From: Cryptomeria japonica
Taxonomy: Eukaryota; Streptophyta; Pinopsida; Cupressales; Cupressaceae
Direction of reading: 5' to 3'
Assembly: GCF_030272615.1 (NCBI RefSeq)
Contig: NW_026729154.1
Span: forward strand, 1-64,000
Length of the DNA: 64,000 bases
Positions 35,397-49,548 of the stretch are shown in pieces (the first letter of the stretch is position 1; every line of letters begins with the position of its first letter). Made by a program: the position numbers and the translations under genes. The notes under the pieces are model-generated. The model ran no database searches. It was not told where the DNA came from and saw nothing but the letters and a program-made list of their open reading frames with translations.

Positions 35397-38246
35397 ATCC
35401 AATATCACTATAGTGTCAAAAAAAAAAATTAATTAATAATCAACACAAAATTTTAAATGAAAATTACAAACATTATTGACTAGGAGAAAAATAGTTACAG
35501 ATGTAGAAATGAATCTCTATTTTTTTCCTTTTTTCACTTTGTCTTTGTTAACAAGTCGTGTCTCTTACATGCTTTGTTCTAAATCACTACTGCATCTATC
35601 TTCTCAATCCATTTACCACACAACCCTAGCAGGCTCATCTATTTCTGGTTTTCCTTGTCCATGCTTCATATCCTTTTCCATGATCTCTACCCTGTCTGTA
35701 TTCATGCACTGGGCATCAATTTCTTATCATCTGTTCTTTATTTCCTCCACACGCTTTTCTGGCTATCCCTTTGTTTTTGAATCTCATAGGTTTGATGTCT
35801 TCTACTCTACACACTCTCCTTCCCTTTGTAATTAAAAATATGTTGATCTTCCCACACAATGTTATTATTTTTCCTTACTCATAAATCCCTTTTCACCTTT
35901 CAGTTTTTCTCAATCATTTTGGCGCACCCTCTCTTCTTTTTCGGATTTCTATTTTGTTTTATTTTACATAATAATTATTTCCCATCTTTTCAAATCCACA
36001 TGTGGCCCCACGCCTTCATTCTTATTCTAGTTTTTTTTTGTTTAACATCCAAACTCTTCATTTACCCCAGACACCTCTTCGCCACGCCTCCATCCCACAC
36101 TGATTGATATGCCTGCAATATGTTTCAATTATTTTATTTAAACTACCTATCACTTTAAACTTACTTGGACAATATTTCTTATTGTTTGTTCATTTCACCT
36201 CATATTTGACTCTCCTTAGCTTTGTTAGTGTTGTTAATTTTCTTCAAAGAATTTAATTACTCAAATAAAACACTTACAAACTTATAAGCTAAAATTTATC
36301 AAAATAAAGATAAGAAATGAAAATCCTCATTTTAATATTTCAAAATTGAGGTTTGGTGCAAGCTATTTGTGCCCCCTCCCAGATGCCCCTGCATCAATTT
36401 GTGTTTGATATAATTGTTAAAACATTTATATGTAACATATGCTTTATTTATTATGTATTGAAAGCATATTTCAATTTCAATGGTCCTTGGATTATAATTC
36501 ATATTATGTATGAATTGATTTAAATTATATGTATGTAGAATTTCAATACAAGCAAGTAGTTATTTGTGTGTGTGTGTGCATTTATTCCAATAATATGTTT
36601 TCTTAACTAGAAGAGATTCTATAGAGCCAAACCCCATCTCAAAACTCCACACCACAAAGCCCCAAACCCCCTCCACTTTATGAAGCTTTAATTAAGAGAA
36701 ACAAAATATGAAAACATAGCCACATTATTGGTAGTATAGATTATTTCGCAATGAACTGAATAATTCCCATACATTAAATATTCAATACTGAAGATGTAAG
36801 TCATCATCGATTCCATGAAATAAGTCAATATCAATTGACGCGGCTGTAATAGTGGTATGTGCACTGACAATAAAAATGTCTATAAAGTTTTATGTGATAA
36901 ATGAAAACCATATGAATATCAATTGATATCAATAGGTATACACCTTAACAATGATATACATCAATTATATGTTGTAGCTAGCTATATTTGTGTTATATTG
37001 TTGTTAAATCATTTATATGTCACACGTGCATTATGTATCATATACTGAAAACATATTAAAGTTTCAATGGTACTTATAAGATTACAATTCAAATTATATA
37101 GGAATTGAGTTAAATTATAAAAACAAATTAAATCATATGCATGTAGCATATCAATACAAGCAAGTGCAATTATGTGCATGTGTGGGGGGGAGAAACTAAA
37201 TTCCAAGAATGTAGTTTTTATCTAGAAGAGATTCGACATAATGAATGCCCATCTCGGAGCTCTACACCACAAAGCCCCCACCCCCTCCGTTTGATAGAAG
37301 CTCTAATTAAGGGAATGAATAAATGTTCAAATATAGAGAGATTATTGAGAAAATATATTTTTTCACAATGAATTGAATAATTTCCATATATTTCATATTT
37401 AGTATTGAAGATATGAGTCATCATTAATCACATCAAATATGTTGATGCAAATCTAGATAGATTCTATGCATAGAAGGAGGAGAAGTGGTATTATAATTGA
37501 GATTAAATAAAACAAAGACAGATCTTTCATTTACATATCTATAAGTATGCCTTAATCCAATTATTTAATTAAATTTAACTTTTTATAATGCACTTAAAAA
37601 CTAATTCAGAAAAGTGCTAGTCCTAGTACAAAATGAGGTAGTATCAGATAACAATCTGACAGAAATCATGAGAAAAAGGTTACAAACGATAGATATCAAT
37701 GTGTTTTTAAAAGTTTCTTATAAATCTTACTATATTTCAAAATAGACTAAATTGTCAATAACAAAATTGTAATTTTTCTAATGATTCATTATACATTTTT
37801 TCTTATTTATTAATTGACTATTTAGATGTTGAAAAATGAAGATAATATTTAAGATTAAACTATCTGTCACAGAACAACATTATTTTCAATTAAGTATTCG
37901 AATGAAGAAATATACTGCTGAAAATCTCAACCATATAAAACAACAATAAATAAGTATATTATAAGGAAATGTGAATCTTACTGTTAGAAATTCTCTGCAA
38001 AACTTGTAATTTTAATTCTACCTTCGCACTTTCACTTTTGAAAGGTCCATGTGGAGATGTCTCTGTCATAGTAATTCAACCAAGGTCTCATCACTGATAT
38101 ATTCCAAAGCATACTTATTGATACACAAATATACTGATATGTTTCTCTTTATCGATCGTTTGCAAACTACTTTGGACCAGCACACGATTGGATGCAGTCA
38201 GATTTTAGGAAGCACAAATTGAATAGTCTAATTGAAGGATGAATGA
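35397..38246. other. AT-rich intergenic, downstream of laccase, copy 2
   Basis: As at 10951-13799: a pyrimidine-rich stretch, a short TG repeat and the degenerate 0.6 kb duplication. No gene seen. Private substitutions of this unit fall near 36459, 36663 and 37860. Confidence 0.6.
36399..37439. repeat. Degenerate direct duplication, about 0.6 kb period, copy 2
   Basis: Units at about 36399-36827 and 36988-37439, the same pair as in unit 1. Confidence 0.75.
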
Positions 38247-40509
38247 TCAACAGGGGGGAAGATCTTTGGGAGGAGGAAGAAGAGATTGAGATCTGCCACC
38301 ATTTCCATTTAAAACAACCCACGCCATCTTCAATCCCCAGCTGGTATGCAGCTCGAGATGACAATGCATGAACCACACTCCTGCAAAAAACATACATACA
38401 ATCGGATATATGTTTATACGAAAGAAGCACAAATCTTTGAACCAGATGAGCGATTGAAGCTAACATTACGTAATGATATTAATACCTGGATTATCAGCTA
38501 GGAATCTGAGAGCCACCCAACCTCCACTGGGAACTCCAACTGTGTTTCTCTCCGGAGGATCCACCAGATTAAAGTTAGATGGGTCAGTGCTTGCATTGTA
38601 GTTTCCCATACCCTGACCCACTATGAAGAAGTTGAAGCCGTGCAGATGCAGAGGATGGCTCTCGAAGGTCGCAATGCTGGTGTCCTGCAGAACTAGCTGT
38701 ACGCTAGTGTTAAAGGGAAGCACTTCGACTCTGGTGTCGTTGAGGGTCTGTGTGTTGTTAGGCGGCGTGCCGGTGTAGTTGAAAGGAAATGGCGGATTGT
38801 CAGGGAAAGTGGTATTGTAAACTCCATTGGACTGATTAAAGTAGTATGCTTGAAGAAGAGCGGTGGTGGGAAGAATGAAGGATATGTTGTTAATGGAGGC
38901 TGCAAATTTGGTACCGTTGGGGCCTTGACATGTCTGTCCTTGGGGACACGGATTTAGCCCCAACCCGACTGTGAATAGGAACTGTTTATCCATCTTCTGA
39001 GGGACAGCTGCTGCAGGAAATTTCGGATTGCCCAAGCTTCTCATCTTTTGGCTAAAATTGGCGGCAAAGGAGGTATCGTTGGGGGCTGGAAGCGTCGGTT
39101 TCATCATAGGAAGAGAGGATGAGGATGAATTAACTGCTGTCGCATTGGAAGTTACATACTCTAAAATTCCAGCACTGGTTGAGTTATCAAAAGCTGCTGT
39201 TCCCGTAGCGAATGGGCCTGCTAACATGAGGAATGTGGCATTGGGTGGCTGAGACATAGCTGTCAAGAGGACGTTGGTAGTCTGACCGGGAGTGATGAGA
39301 ATAACATTGGTTTGAAAAGGCTTGACATACACAGCATCCGCTTCTACCACAGTCAATGTGTGGTTGGCTATTGCGAAAAACAGGTCACTATTGAGTGCAG
39401 CATTAACTATACGCAGTAGGTAAGTTTTCCCAGGGTTCACTTTGAGCCTGAATGTATCTGCATTACACAACACAGGAAACCTTTGTTACATTTACATTTA
39501 AACAAATGAACAATAGCGACCAGTCTAGTTATGTTTCATCCATTTTAATACCCCGCCCTCACCGTTGGTAGAGCAGTTATACATAAGTCCAGGGAGCCCG
39601 TTGATGGTATATGCATCTGACACATTAGCTTGCGCACCACTTTGCATTGCTTGATTGATAACAGTCTCAGTGTCTGCATTCCACCACTCCCCTGCAATTT
39701 GCAACACATTATCAACAGCAGTATTTTCATTGTAAATTTAGGACTATGTACGTACAATGGCAACACATTATCAACGAGTACTGAAGGGCATACCGAAAAC
39801 AATAGGCACTTCCTGGTGTGGGCGAGGGAATGGGTAAGAAGCATTCTTCTTGGGATAGATGATAATGGGCCCATGTATGCTTGCTCGCAACCATGAGATG
39901 TGGGCATGCCACCACAGTGTTCCTCTCTGCCTTTTGACAATAAACTTGTACACATAACTTTGCCCGGTTTGAATTGGACACTGAGTGACATAAGCAGGAC
40001 CATCCGCCCATCCAGATCTAAGCTGCCGAATTCCATGCCTGAGCGATTCATAGGAATTCATTAGGTGCACCCACTAAAGGGACATCAGCATATAATATTA
40101 TTTTTATTAAGTAAATAACTGAGTAGCGGGAGCAGAAGAGATACCAATGTATGCTAATATTGTTTTTAACATTATTTGTTACTTTGATAACCACGCGATC
40201 TCCTTCTCGAGCAACTACTGGAGGCCCCGGATATTGCCCGTTGACAGTCAAGAGAGCTTTCGTGGTGCAAAGACGAGTCACATTCGTCATTTGGATCTGT
40301 GGATATTTAGAACAAAGAATCAATCACGGCTATCTGTAAAAATTTAATACTTTCCTAAACAATAAAACATTCAACTCATTCCATAGAATTATATAACCCA
40401 CAGTGAAATTGTAGCGCCGTGTGATCACAGCATGTTTCGCTGAAACAAATTGAATAGTGAACCACAATGCCAAAAGTGGCAGCACGAGGCGGCCATAAAA
40501 TGTCTGCAT
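38247..40509 (-). CDS. LAC: Laccase (plant multicopper oxidase), copy 2, complete
   Basis: Exons 40509-40402, 40296-40145, 40038-39794, 39691-39563, 39457-38486 and 38380-38247, all GT-AG, with phases that join into one frame of 579 residues plus stop. The translated open segments are the same as in copy 1, including the signal peptide, the four copper-binding motifs and the axial Leu. Nothing in the sequence marks it as inactive. It would add a second full dose of the same enzyme, with the same promoter and miR397 site, if the array is real. Confidence 0.96.
39388..39408 (-). promoter_or_regulatory. miR397 target site in laccase mRNA, copy 2
   Basis: Same 21 nt as in copy 1, in the codons for IVNAALNS. 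Pairing at the cleavage position is kept. Confidence 0.8.
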
Positions 40510-40717
40510 TGCTAGAATCGTACAATACTTCCTCTTTCAGAGTCTGATCACAACTTAAACAGGCTAAAATGCCAAATTGTTTCTGAACTGAGATGTGAAA
40601 ATCTGTTTCTTTGTGTTTGTATATATAGATACACGAATTAAATCAGCTGTTGTTGGGTAGGTTGGTAGGCAATACTGATATTTTAACACGAGTATAAATC
40701 GACATGAACAAGTATTG
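40510..40717 (-). promoter_or_regulatory. Laccase core promoter with TATA box and AC elements, copy 2
   Basis: TATA core at 40620-40627 and overlapping AC-II and AC-I motifs at 40656-40666, at the same distances from the ATG as in copy 1. No difference from copy 1 was seen here. Confidence 0.7.
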
Positions 40718-43700
40718 TTAGCGACTGTATTAATCTATTTCATTTTCTTGACTTTTAATGATTCACATGTACTCTTCGTCGTTTTTGTTTGTTATGGAGA
40801 TAAGGTGGGGCTTTCTATCCGGAGTGGCAACCAAGTAAACGATTCGCCCGATGAATACACCATCTTTTCCATTGTCATTAAAATCCATGAAATGTAAACC
40901 TATTTTGGTATACCAACCACTGCTCATATTTTTGTTATTGGGAATTTTTGAGTTACTGGGTTCACATCCGTTCGTTCCAGACTGGTCTAAGCCTCCACTC
41001 CCGGTCTTCGAAGCAACATCGTTTACCCATGCGGGACTACGAAACTTTAACTCCTTTTAGCTTCTAGGATCACATGAAATGATTGCATGATTAGAATTTC
41101 AGTAAACATAAATCAAACGAGACCACTCCTAAAAACACTCTGATGTTTTCTCAATCTTCATTTATGATTGTCATATCTACATGATGCCAATCAACTTCAA
41201 GCATCCGATCTTGCTCATGGATGTGACGATATAGCTCCTATATATATTTTTAGCTCATTGTTAATCACACACCACACCCTAATTTCCCAATGGAAATTAC
41301 TGAGCCCCGTTTTGGAGGTTGGTCTAATCCTCATTCATTTGAATTAGGTCCTATATTTGTGCATGTGTGGTCCCTTCATTGGAAAACCATAGTTATGTTA
41401 ATAAGTGATTTGAGAGTGTTTGTTTTCGCATATAGATTTCCCTTGTGTTTCTCCCATGCCTGCGACATTCAGTCTAACCTCCTCACCCAAAGTTATGATT
41501 CCTAGGCTACCTTCTACGTTAGTAATTTGAATACACATGTAATTAGTGTTTATATGTCACAAATTAAATTTACTATAATGTTCAATGTTCATGTTTGTGG
41601 GTGTGCCATGAGGTCTTGTTTTGTGAGTAACAAGTCAGAATCAGGGCCAAGTGGCTAAATAAATTGGTTTGCAATCGATTTCATTCTCCTCATTTTTCAC
41701 ATATTAGTCGATCTAGTTGTGATCAATGTTAATCATAATATACATTCAAAGCCCTTATCCTAACCCATCTCATGTTCTAGTGAGATAGGGATTTAATAAA
41801 TAAAAAATGATAATTGAAAAAGATTCTAGTGTATTATATGTTGTCACACAACCAGTGTTTCTTTTGTATCAATACATGTGGCTAGAGCAGATGATTAAAA
41901 ATGCAATTATAATACTTCTATGAGTCTTGACATAAAATAATGGAGATATACAACTACAAAAATGTGCATTATTAAATCTTTACTATACTAATATAAAGTG
42001 CATCCATTCATTTACAATTTATATGTTCAATTCTCTATAACACTAAAAAAAATTACTATACCTTAGAATTGGTTTAGTGACCAATTATTTAAATGAACTA
42101 CTAGTTCATATAGATATATCATTAGATCTATCATTTATTAGCGTTTAGCAACTCTTGGGAGACTTGGTACTAGGAAATTGTTAAATATTCAAGGAAAATT
42201 GTGATGTCCCACTCACAATTAACTATTATTTAACAGTCACATTCAAAAAATTGTGAAAAACGTTTTAGTAATTTCATTCATCACTCCTATAGGTCTAGCA
42301 TGAAATGAAGTGAGGAAACCTAGAAAATATATTGCAAATAGAATCTAGATATTGTCTTAAGTTTATCATGATCTATGATAGTAACCACAAAAATAATTAG
42401 GGAAAAAAAACCCATTTCATTCATTTTTACTTCTTAAATATACGTCATTTTGGCTAAAATATATACCTTTGTGGCACTTGCAAAATTAAATTTGGTGATT
42501 GTAGGGGCTTATCAACCACTAATGGAATCACGAGCATTGCAAAAGGATAGGCGACATTTATTAGAGATATTTAGCATGCTATTATTCATTATATCTCTTT
42601 CTATAATTAAAATAATTATTTTAGCTACGCTTACTTGATATGTTAGATCTTTTTTCCTATTATGAACCATGTCATATTGTTGGCACAATAGTGAGCTTTT
42701 GAAATATGGACCACACTTTTGAATGGTTTGAAAACTCATACACCTTGTAATTCTTTTGCCTATGCATCTTTATTTGATTTTAAATGGTGATTCAAAGTGT
42801 TTCAAAGCCTACATGAAATCGATAATACCTATTCACATCATCTTCAGTTTAGAGCATTTCCCCTCACAGAATCATGTTGAGGATTTATAAGGTTCTTAAA
42901 CCTTCATATTGTCCAAAACCAATACTTGCTTTTTTCTCTCTTTCATGTCAAATATTTTGTAAACATTTTAACTTGATGCATGAGACACTTCTTCATTGTT
43001 TGTGTTTGCATATTGAGAGTATTGAGGTAAACATCCCTTAAAGTAGGTGGATGGACGAAATCCTGACAAGTTGATAAGCATATAGGAAAGTTAAACTCCT
43101 AGAAGGAAGCATGGGGACCGAGGGAATCTTAAAAGTCCAACTTTAAAAGTTATTAAAAGGGCCTTTGAATATTTTAGAGGATTGAGGAAGGTATGAAGGG
43201 AAGGCCAAGTCTAAAGGTTGAAGAAATAGACTTAGAAAATGTTCAGAGGACAAGGGATTAGGATATCAATTTTAACAGGTAAATGGTATTTGGGATGGGA
43301 ATGTCCAATGGTCCAACTTGAAAGACTCAATTTTTTTTAAAGGTGATGTATTAGGAGGTTAGGATTGACGAGAAAGATGTGACATAAACTGAAACTTTGA
43401 AACTATATGAATTTGGCAAACATAGAAAACATCGAGGAAATCAAGTAGAGAGCTCTCATACTTAAATTTTATGGAAATTTGATATTTTTTAATATATGAG
43501 GGGATTAAAAATAACTACAATAAGTTATAAATCATAAATTAATACCCACATAGATGTTTCTTAGATTGATTACAAGTAATGGGTCAAATAGGGTTAAACA
43601 TACAAAAGGGAGGGGACTCAAGAAGTATTGTGGGATCACCCGTGAAGAGGGACAAGAACAAGAAGAGGAACAAGACACAAAAGGAAAGGAACGACAAAAA

Positions 43701-44237
43701 TCTAAGTAAAATTAGAAGAAGAAGGTCAATGAGAAGGAGAAGGAAAAGTAGAAGAAAGGCAATAAGAAGAGGAAAAATTACATGAAATTAAAATATCTAA
43801 TACAAATATAGTGTGGTATTAATAGTAGGTCAAATAAGAGTATATCACAGAAGATAACATAAAACATTTTGAAGAATAAGTATCTGATCATTATACCTAT
43901 TTCATTATTACAATATATTACCCTTTTACATGAATATTGTGACAAAATATGTAGCTTGATAATTCTTCTTGCCAAAGAGCTTCCTTATTTTTGGCGCTAA
44001 ATTTTTTTTTGATTTTATGGTACTTGAATATTCATGTCAAACACTATATTTTTTTGTTGGGCACTGGGGTCACCATTCGTATTTTCCTTGTTGACCTTGG
44101 TGGCCTCTACAATATCCCTTTTTAAAGTAATTAATGCATTTAATACACTGCATGAGTTCTATGAACACAAATTTCTAAGTTAGTTTAGTGCACTTGTTCC
44201 CTTGAGTTGAGTAGTCCTACAAAGTGGGGGAAAAATT
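40718..44237. other. AT-rich region upstream of laccase, no gene seen, copy 2
   Basis: Matches 16271-19790. No gene, RNA or clear element recognised. A purine-rich low-complexity stretch lies near 43610-43785. Confidence 0.6.
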
Positions 44238-44240
44238 TAG

Positions 44241-45122
44241 TGTCGTAAACTACACCTAGTGCATTAATGACACTTATGCAATAGGCTCGGTGTGTTTATA
44301 ATAAAAAATAATAATCAAGATACTATCATTCCAGCATCATGGATTTTAAAGATGAAGCATTAGCAACCCCTAATCCAAATGTGGGATTGATTTGGTCAAA
44401 TGGGAGAGTGGTGAGCATACATGTATGTAGCGCACAAACGTCCCGAAATGATTTTAGATTTAAATTGGATATATTCTACATCGAGCCTCTTTTGATGCAT
44501 GTCCCTTCTTTTGGGCACATTCAAAATGGCTATTCCCACTCATTTTGAGCAGAAAAACTCTTCTTTCTCTTTCATTTTGCAACATTCACACTCTCGGATA
44601 TCTATCTCTCACACTAGTAATAAAACTCTACCAAAATCTGCACTCATGAAAATAAAAAACAATTATTATCTTGCTTACAATCGTGCCATTATTTCAAGAG
44701 AGGGGTCTTTCCTATGTAATGTTTTCCTTTCTCTCTTATCTCTTGTATGTATTTTTTTTCAATATAACATCATGTCACTAGTCTCTAAATGTATTTATTA
44801 TCTATTTGAATTAATCAAATTAACATTTTATCTCAAATAATAGTGGGTTTCCTCCATTAAGAAGAGTTTGTTTCTATTGCACAATCTAATCTTTTATTTT
44901 ATCCAATCTATGTATCTAGTTGTCTATGGAGGTATAAACATAGAAACAGGGGTTTGAATAAGGCAAACCCCTATACAACCCCAACATGTTGCCCTATATG
45001 AGTGTGTGTTGGTGATGAATAGTTTCATAGTGCATGAGATTCTTTTTGGTGTGACTTTTGGTGCTTTTCTATTTTTTGTTTCTACATATGACACCGCAAT
45101 GTGTAGATGTCCCTCTGGCACA
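44241..45122 (+). mobile_element. LTR-like segment of an LTR retrotransposon, copy 2
   Basis: Same TGTCG...GGCACA segment, with a purine tract before it and a primer-site-like sequence after it. Fossil; family uncertain. Confidence 0.4.
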
Positions 45123-48100
45123 TTGGTATCCAAGGCTAAGGCTTCACCAGTTCATGGGTAAAGTATGCATTTATAGAGATTTCTTTTTCTATAATCAAAA
45201 TATTTTGACTATTTGATATTCCTTTCTTATGTAGTATTTTATGTTTATAGACATAGTTTAGTTTGTTTCCTTTCTTCCATATCAATCTTCTTGGCTCACG
45301 AGAGTGAAAATTAAGTGATGTATCGAAGGTTGGTTTCCTACACAAGATATTTTCATCTCAACGGTAGTAAATACTCTCCTCTACACTCTCTTTTTTAAAC
45401 ATGATAAATATCTAAGAGCATTTGAAGAAGATTCCGAAGTACAATGGAGGCTTCATACATTCAATAAATTCCTTAATCTAGCAATTCCTTTTCATTTAAA
45501 CCTCCTTCAAAATTTGAAGGATTAAATTGTAGCTTCAAATTAATCCAGGTGATGGCCTTGATGAATATCTCCTCTCTTTGATCAAGCCTGAGTTGATTCA
45601 CATTATCTCCCCCTTCAACAGTATACTCTTTGACATTTTCATTGACGTCCTCTATATGGGCTCCTCTTCTCTGAGACATCTCCAATGTGTCCATTTTCCA
45701 TATTAAACCTCTAACTATGTCTGTAATATCGAGCTCAAAGCCTCTTTGTCTTCTTCCTCTTCAACCCTTGTTTCTATATGTCATATTGGCTACCTATAGG
45801 TCTTCTTCTTGACACAAATGAACTTCCTCTAATCCTACTTGATGCATGCCAACTTACTAAACAGAATTTCAAATTGGGTATGGTTTATTATTAAGGAAAA
45901 AATGGTTTTGAAGGGATCTGAAAACCCTGAGTACAAAGAGCTGCAAATGGAAAACACATAGCCAAACAACAACACAAAAATTACCTAGAATACAGAACCC
46001 TAAAATAGTAGGCCAACAAAAGAAAATATAAAACCTAACACAAATTCTTCAGGGCTTTAGCAAACTCAACTTTCATTTGTTCCATATTTTGGGTAATGTT
46101 CATCAGATCTTGCAATTCTATGTTTGCTTTAGCTCCCTAGCGTTCTTGAGATGTCCATGGGTTTGAGATGATGGACCTACACTATCATCCTTATTCTAGT
46201 TACTCTTCTCGACTAGGTTGATATTAATTGAAATGTTGCCCCCAAACTTCAAAGCCTACATAGTCTACCACTGATTCACAAAAGTTTTATCCCCTTCTAC
46301 ATTGCTGTGAATGGTTTTAAGGCTCATGCTAATAGATTAGTGAGGTTATAATTAATTCTCTTCATCTTGGCTTCAATAGCCCAAGTCTACCTTCATAGTC
46401 TTCAAGTGAGCAACATATTTGGTCATGTTTTCTAAGATAGAGAGCATTTTGTCTTTTTCCTCATAAGAGATCACATTGTCAACAGGATCCCTAAACGAAT
46501 ATCGACCATCACCTTGCTCCAAAATAACCACTTTTCTTTTAATGGATTGGATGTTGATATTAACTTGATTGATTTCTAAAAAAGGCTCTTAGGAAATCCT
46601 AAACTAGTCTACTATGGCATCCCTATTAATACCCAAAAAATAGCTAGATTCCCAGGGTCACTTCCAAGGAAAGGGGACTATTTTTAAAGATCCCTAGGAA
46701 AGGGAGGATTATTAATTCTCTCTTGATTAGCATAATTAAAAGATCAAGGGGAAGGGGAACTCCCAAGAAGCCTTCTCCTCCACCCATCACATTCTCCCTT
46801 TCGCCCAAAAAATTCTCCCCTTCCAAATTTTGGTTCTTGTCAACCTCCTCAGCATCTAACTCCTCATCAAGTCATCTAGGAGAATCATGCATGTAAAATT
46901 ATTTAATTTAACAAATCTTTCTTTTTATACTGAATTTAATGAGATTCTCTTTTTCTTCTCCTCTGACACATTATTCTTGTTTTACTTTGAGGAAGTTTCA
47001 TCCTTTGTTTGCTAGTCCTCATCCTCTGAATCATCATCACATTCCCCTATATTTCTCTACATACCCTCCTTTGACACCTATTCACCGAGTGCAAAGGGGG
47101 ATAACCTTGATATTTTCACTTAGAGGAAAATGGGAGGGCATTGAATTGTTCCATAATTAGAAGGATCGAGCCCTCATGAAGATTAGGGTTTCTTTGCTTC
47201 TTATTATGTTCTTTAATATTGGCTTCCAAGGATGATAAGAGATAGAATGGAAACAAACGAAGAACTTATTTCTAAAGTGTTTAAGCCGAGAAAAATGACC
47301 ACCATAGATTTTGGTAAACCACCCATCTAAGGTAAAATATTGTATAAGGACCTTAGCCACACCCACCCAAAGGGGTTTAAGGGTGTCTACTTGGTAAGAA
47401 ATGTTTGAATTGTTGACAAGATTCAACCCCTCTCCATATTTTAGAAAGGTTTTCACCATGGACTCAGAAGATTTTGCCCTTGAAATTGTTTGTTCCTTCC
47501 ATAGGCAGCCCAATAAGCTCCACAATCAACTCCTTTGTGAAATCTGAGCTTTTATTGTCATTTCAAAAAAATAAAGTGCATCCATTATCTACCAAAAATC
47601 TTTGTTACCTTTGGATCAAAGCCATGAGGATTCTCTAAAAAGGGTGTAACCCCACATTAAGTAAAAATCCACAAATTTTTCTCTTTTATGTGCATTTCGT
47701 CAGAGGAAATGCGCTCCTATTGATGTCTCTCCTCCTATTATGGATCCCACATATAAAATAAAAAAGAAATGCCTACCCCAACAACAGTCATAATCAAAGC
47801 CCTAAAAACCCCACCATGAATGTCATCAGAGGAAATGGACTCCTATTGATGTATGTCCCCCGCCATGATGGAGCCCACACATAAAATAACAAAGAAATGC
47901 CTACCCCACAATTGACCACCCAACAACATAGTCTCAATTGAAGCCCTTAAAAGCGCTATTTGAAATAAGGAAATCTAAAAACCAAGAAACTGGGTACTAA
48001 TATCACCCACAATCCAACTGGAAATAGTTAGCTAGTGAGCACCAAGGGGGAAAAATACCTAACTATCATCATTAAAACATATCAAATAATGAAGAAAGGA

Positions 48101-48160
48101 TAGGTTGAAAAATATAATCACCCACATAGACAAAAACAAGTTAACCAAGGTGGTTAATAT
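45123..48160. other. Decayed repeat-like DNA, no intact gene, copy 2
   Basis: Matches 20676-23713. It has a faint gag-like trace on the minus strand (45473-45694) and an unrecognised 122-residue minus-strand frame (47157-47525). Two G-for-A differences from unit 1 fall near 45930 and 45950. Confidence 0.4.
47698..47912. repeat. 126 bp direct duplication, copy 2
   Basis: Same two diverged units as at 23251-23465. Confidence 0.85.
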
Positions 48161-49548
48161 TGTTAAATATCCAGGCAACTGAGAGGGGCTTGAATTAGTT
48201 GAAAAACATAAATCAATTTCATGTAACCCTTTTGCACATCTGGAGTAACCAATAGAATTAATTAAGATAGATATAGCATGAAAACATAAACATACAACAA
48301 ATCACACAATGAACACTAGATATGATGTGGAAAACCCAGAAAGCGAAAAATCACAGAGAATGTTAGTTCTCAATATAAAATATTGGTTTAGGTGACACCA
48401 GTTAAGGTAATTTTTACAAAGGGTTTCTCATTGTTAGAATACTCACTTCAAGAGGGCTCATTGCCCAGAAAAAAGGTCGACTACTGAAGAAACAAAAAAT
48501 GAAAAGAAAGAATCCACCATTGAATCTCAATCTGAAACACCAGACTACTTCTGGTAGCTCAGTACCAATGCACTCTCACATATTGCCAAAAATCAGATCT
48601 TTCCTTTCCAATATCGCATTCAATAGAAATGCGACACTTTTTCTATATAAATTCATTTAGATCTTTCTTTTATATAAATACATATATACATGTATATATG
48701 TATATATATATACATGTATATATGTATATACATGTATATATATACATGTATATACATGTATATATATACATGTATATACATGTATATATATACATGTATA
48801 TATATCTACATATATACATGTATACATATATACATGTATATATATATATGTATATATGTATATATATATATATATATATATGTATCTATACATGTATATA
48901 TACATGTATACATGTATACATATATCTATACATGTATATATACATTTACACATGTATATATGTATACATGTATACATGTATATATACATGTATAGATACA
49001 TATATATATGTATGTATATATATGTATATCTATGTATATATATATACATATATATGTATATATATACATATATATGTATATATATACATATATATGTATA
49101 TATATACATATATATACATATATATATTGTCTCAGGGAAACATAATCTTCTAAATCGGCCAAGAGAGAGTTCTAAAATAGGTCAACACTAAACCTTATTG
49201 TGGTGGGAAGGAATCAGAAGTAAACCATACCACAATGGAGAACAATTGTCAGATCAAAATGTTACATCCATTATAAATTTTGGACCCGAAACATGACTTA
49301 CACTACACCAAAGCTGCTACACAACCTCAAATTCTAGACTTAATCCAGACCCAAAAATCATTGCCCAATACAATGAAAATAAGAATGGAATCAAGATACA
49401 CATGAATACAATTAATCAACACCATATCTAATAGACAAAAATATCTAGATTGACAGATCAACTCAATTAACCCATGTTGAAACATAACTTCCAGAGTACC
49501 AAAGGTTTCAGGAGTTCATCTTTTGGATCACCAACACCAAGGACATCA
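48161..49548 (-). repeat. Copia LTR (3' LTR in element sense), copy 3
   Basis: Long LTR with the expanded microsatellite at 48678-49127. Slight length differences from copy 2 are confined to the AT repeat. Confidence 0.8.
48678..49127. repeat. AT-rich palindromic microsatellite, about 450 bp, copy 3
   Basis: Same arrangement of TACATGTA and TATATG units as copy 2, with small differences in run length. Few differences have built up in a sequence type that normally mutates fast. Confidence 0.95.

Larger units (their letters stand above)
24481..48931. repeat. Tandem array unit 2
   Basis: Complete unit in the same orientation as unit 1. Beyond 8.3 kb of unit 1, about eleven differences were seen by eye. 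Private substitutions of this unit include T at 32726 and T at 33633, where units 1 and 3 both have C. These give markers that separate the copies. Confidence 0.95.
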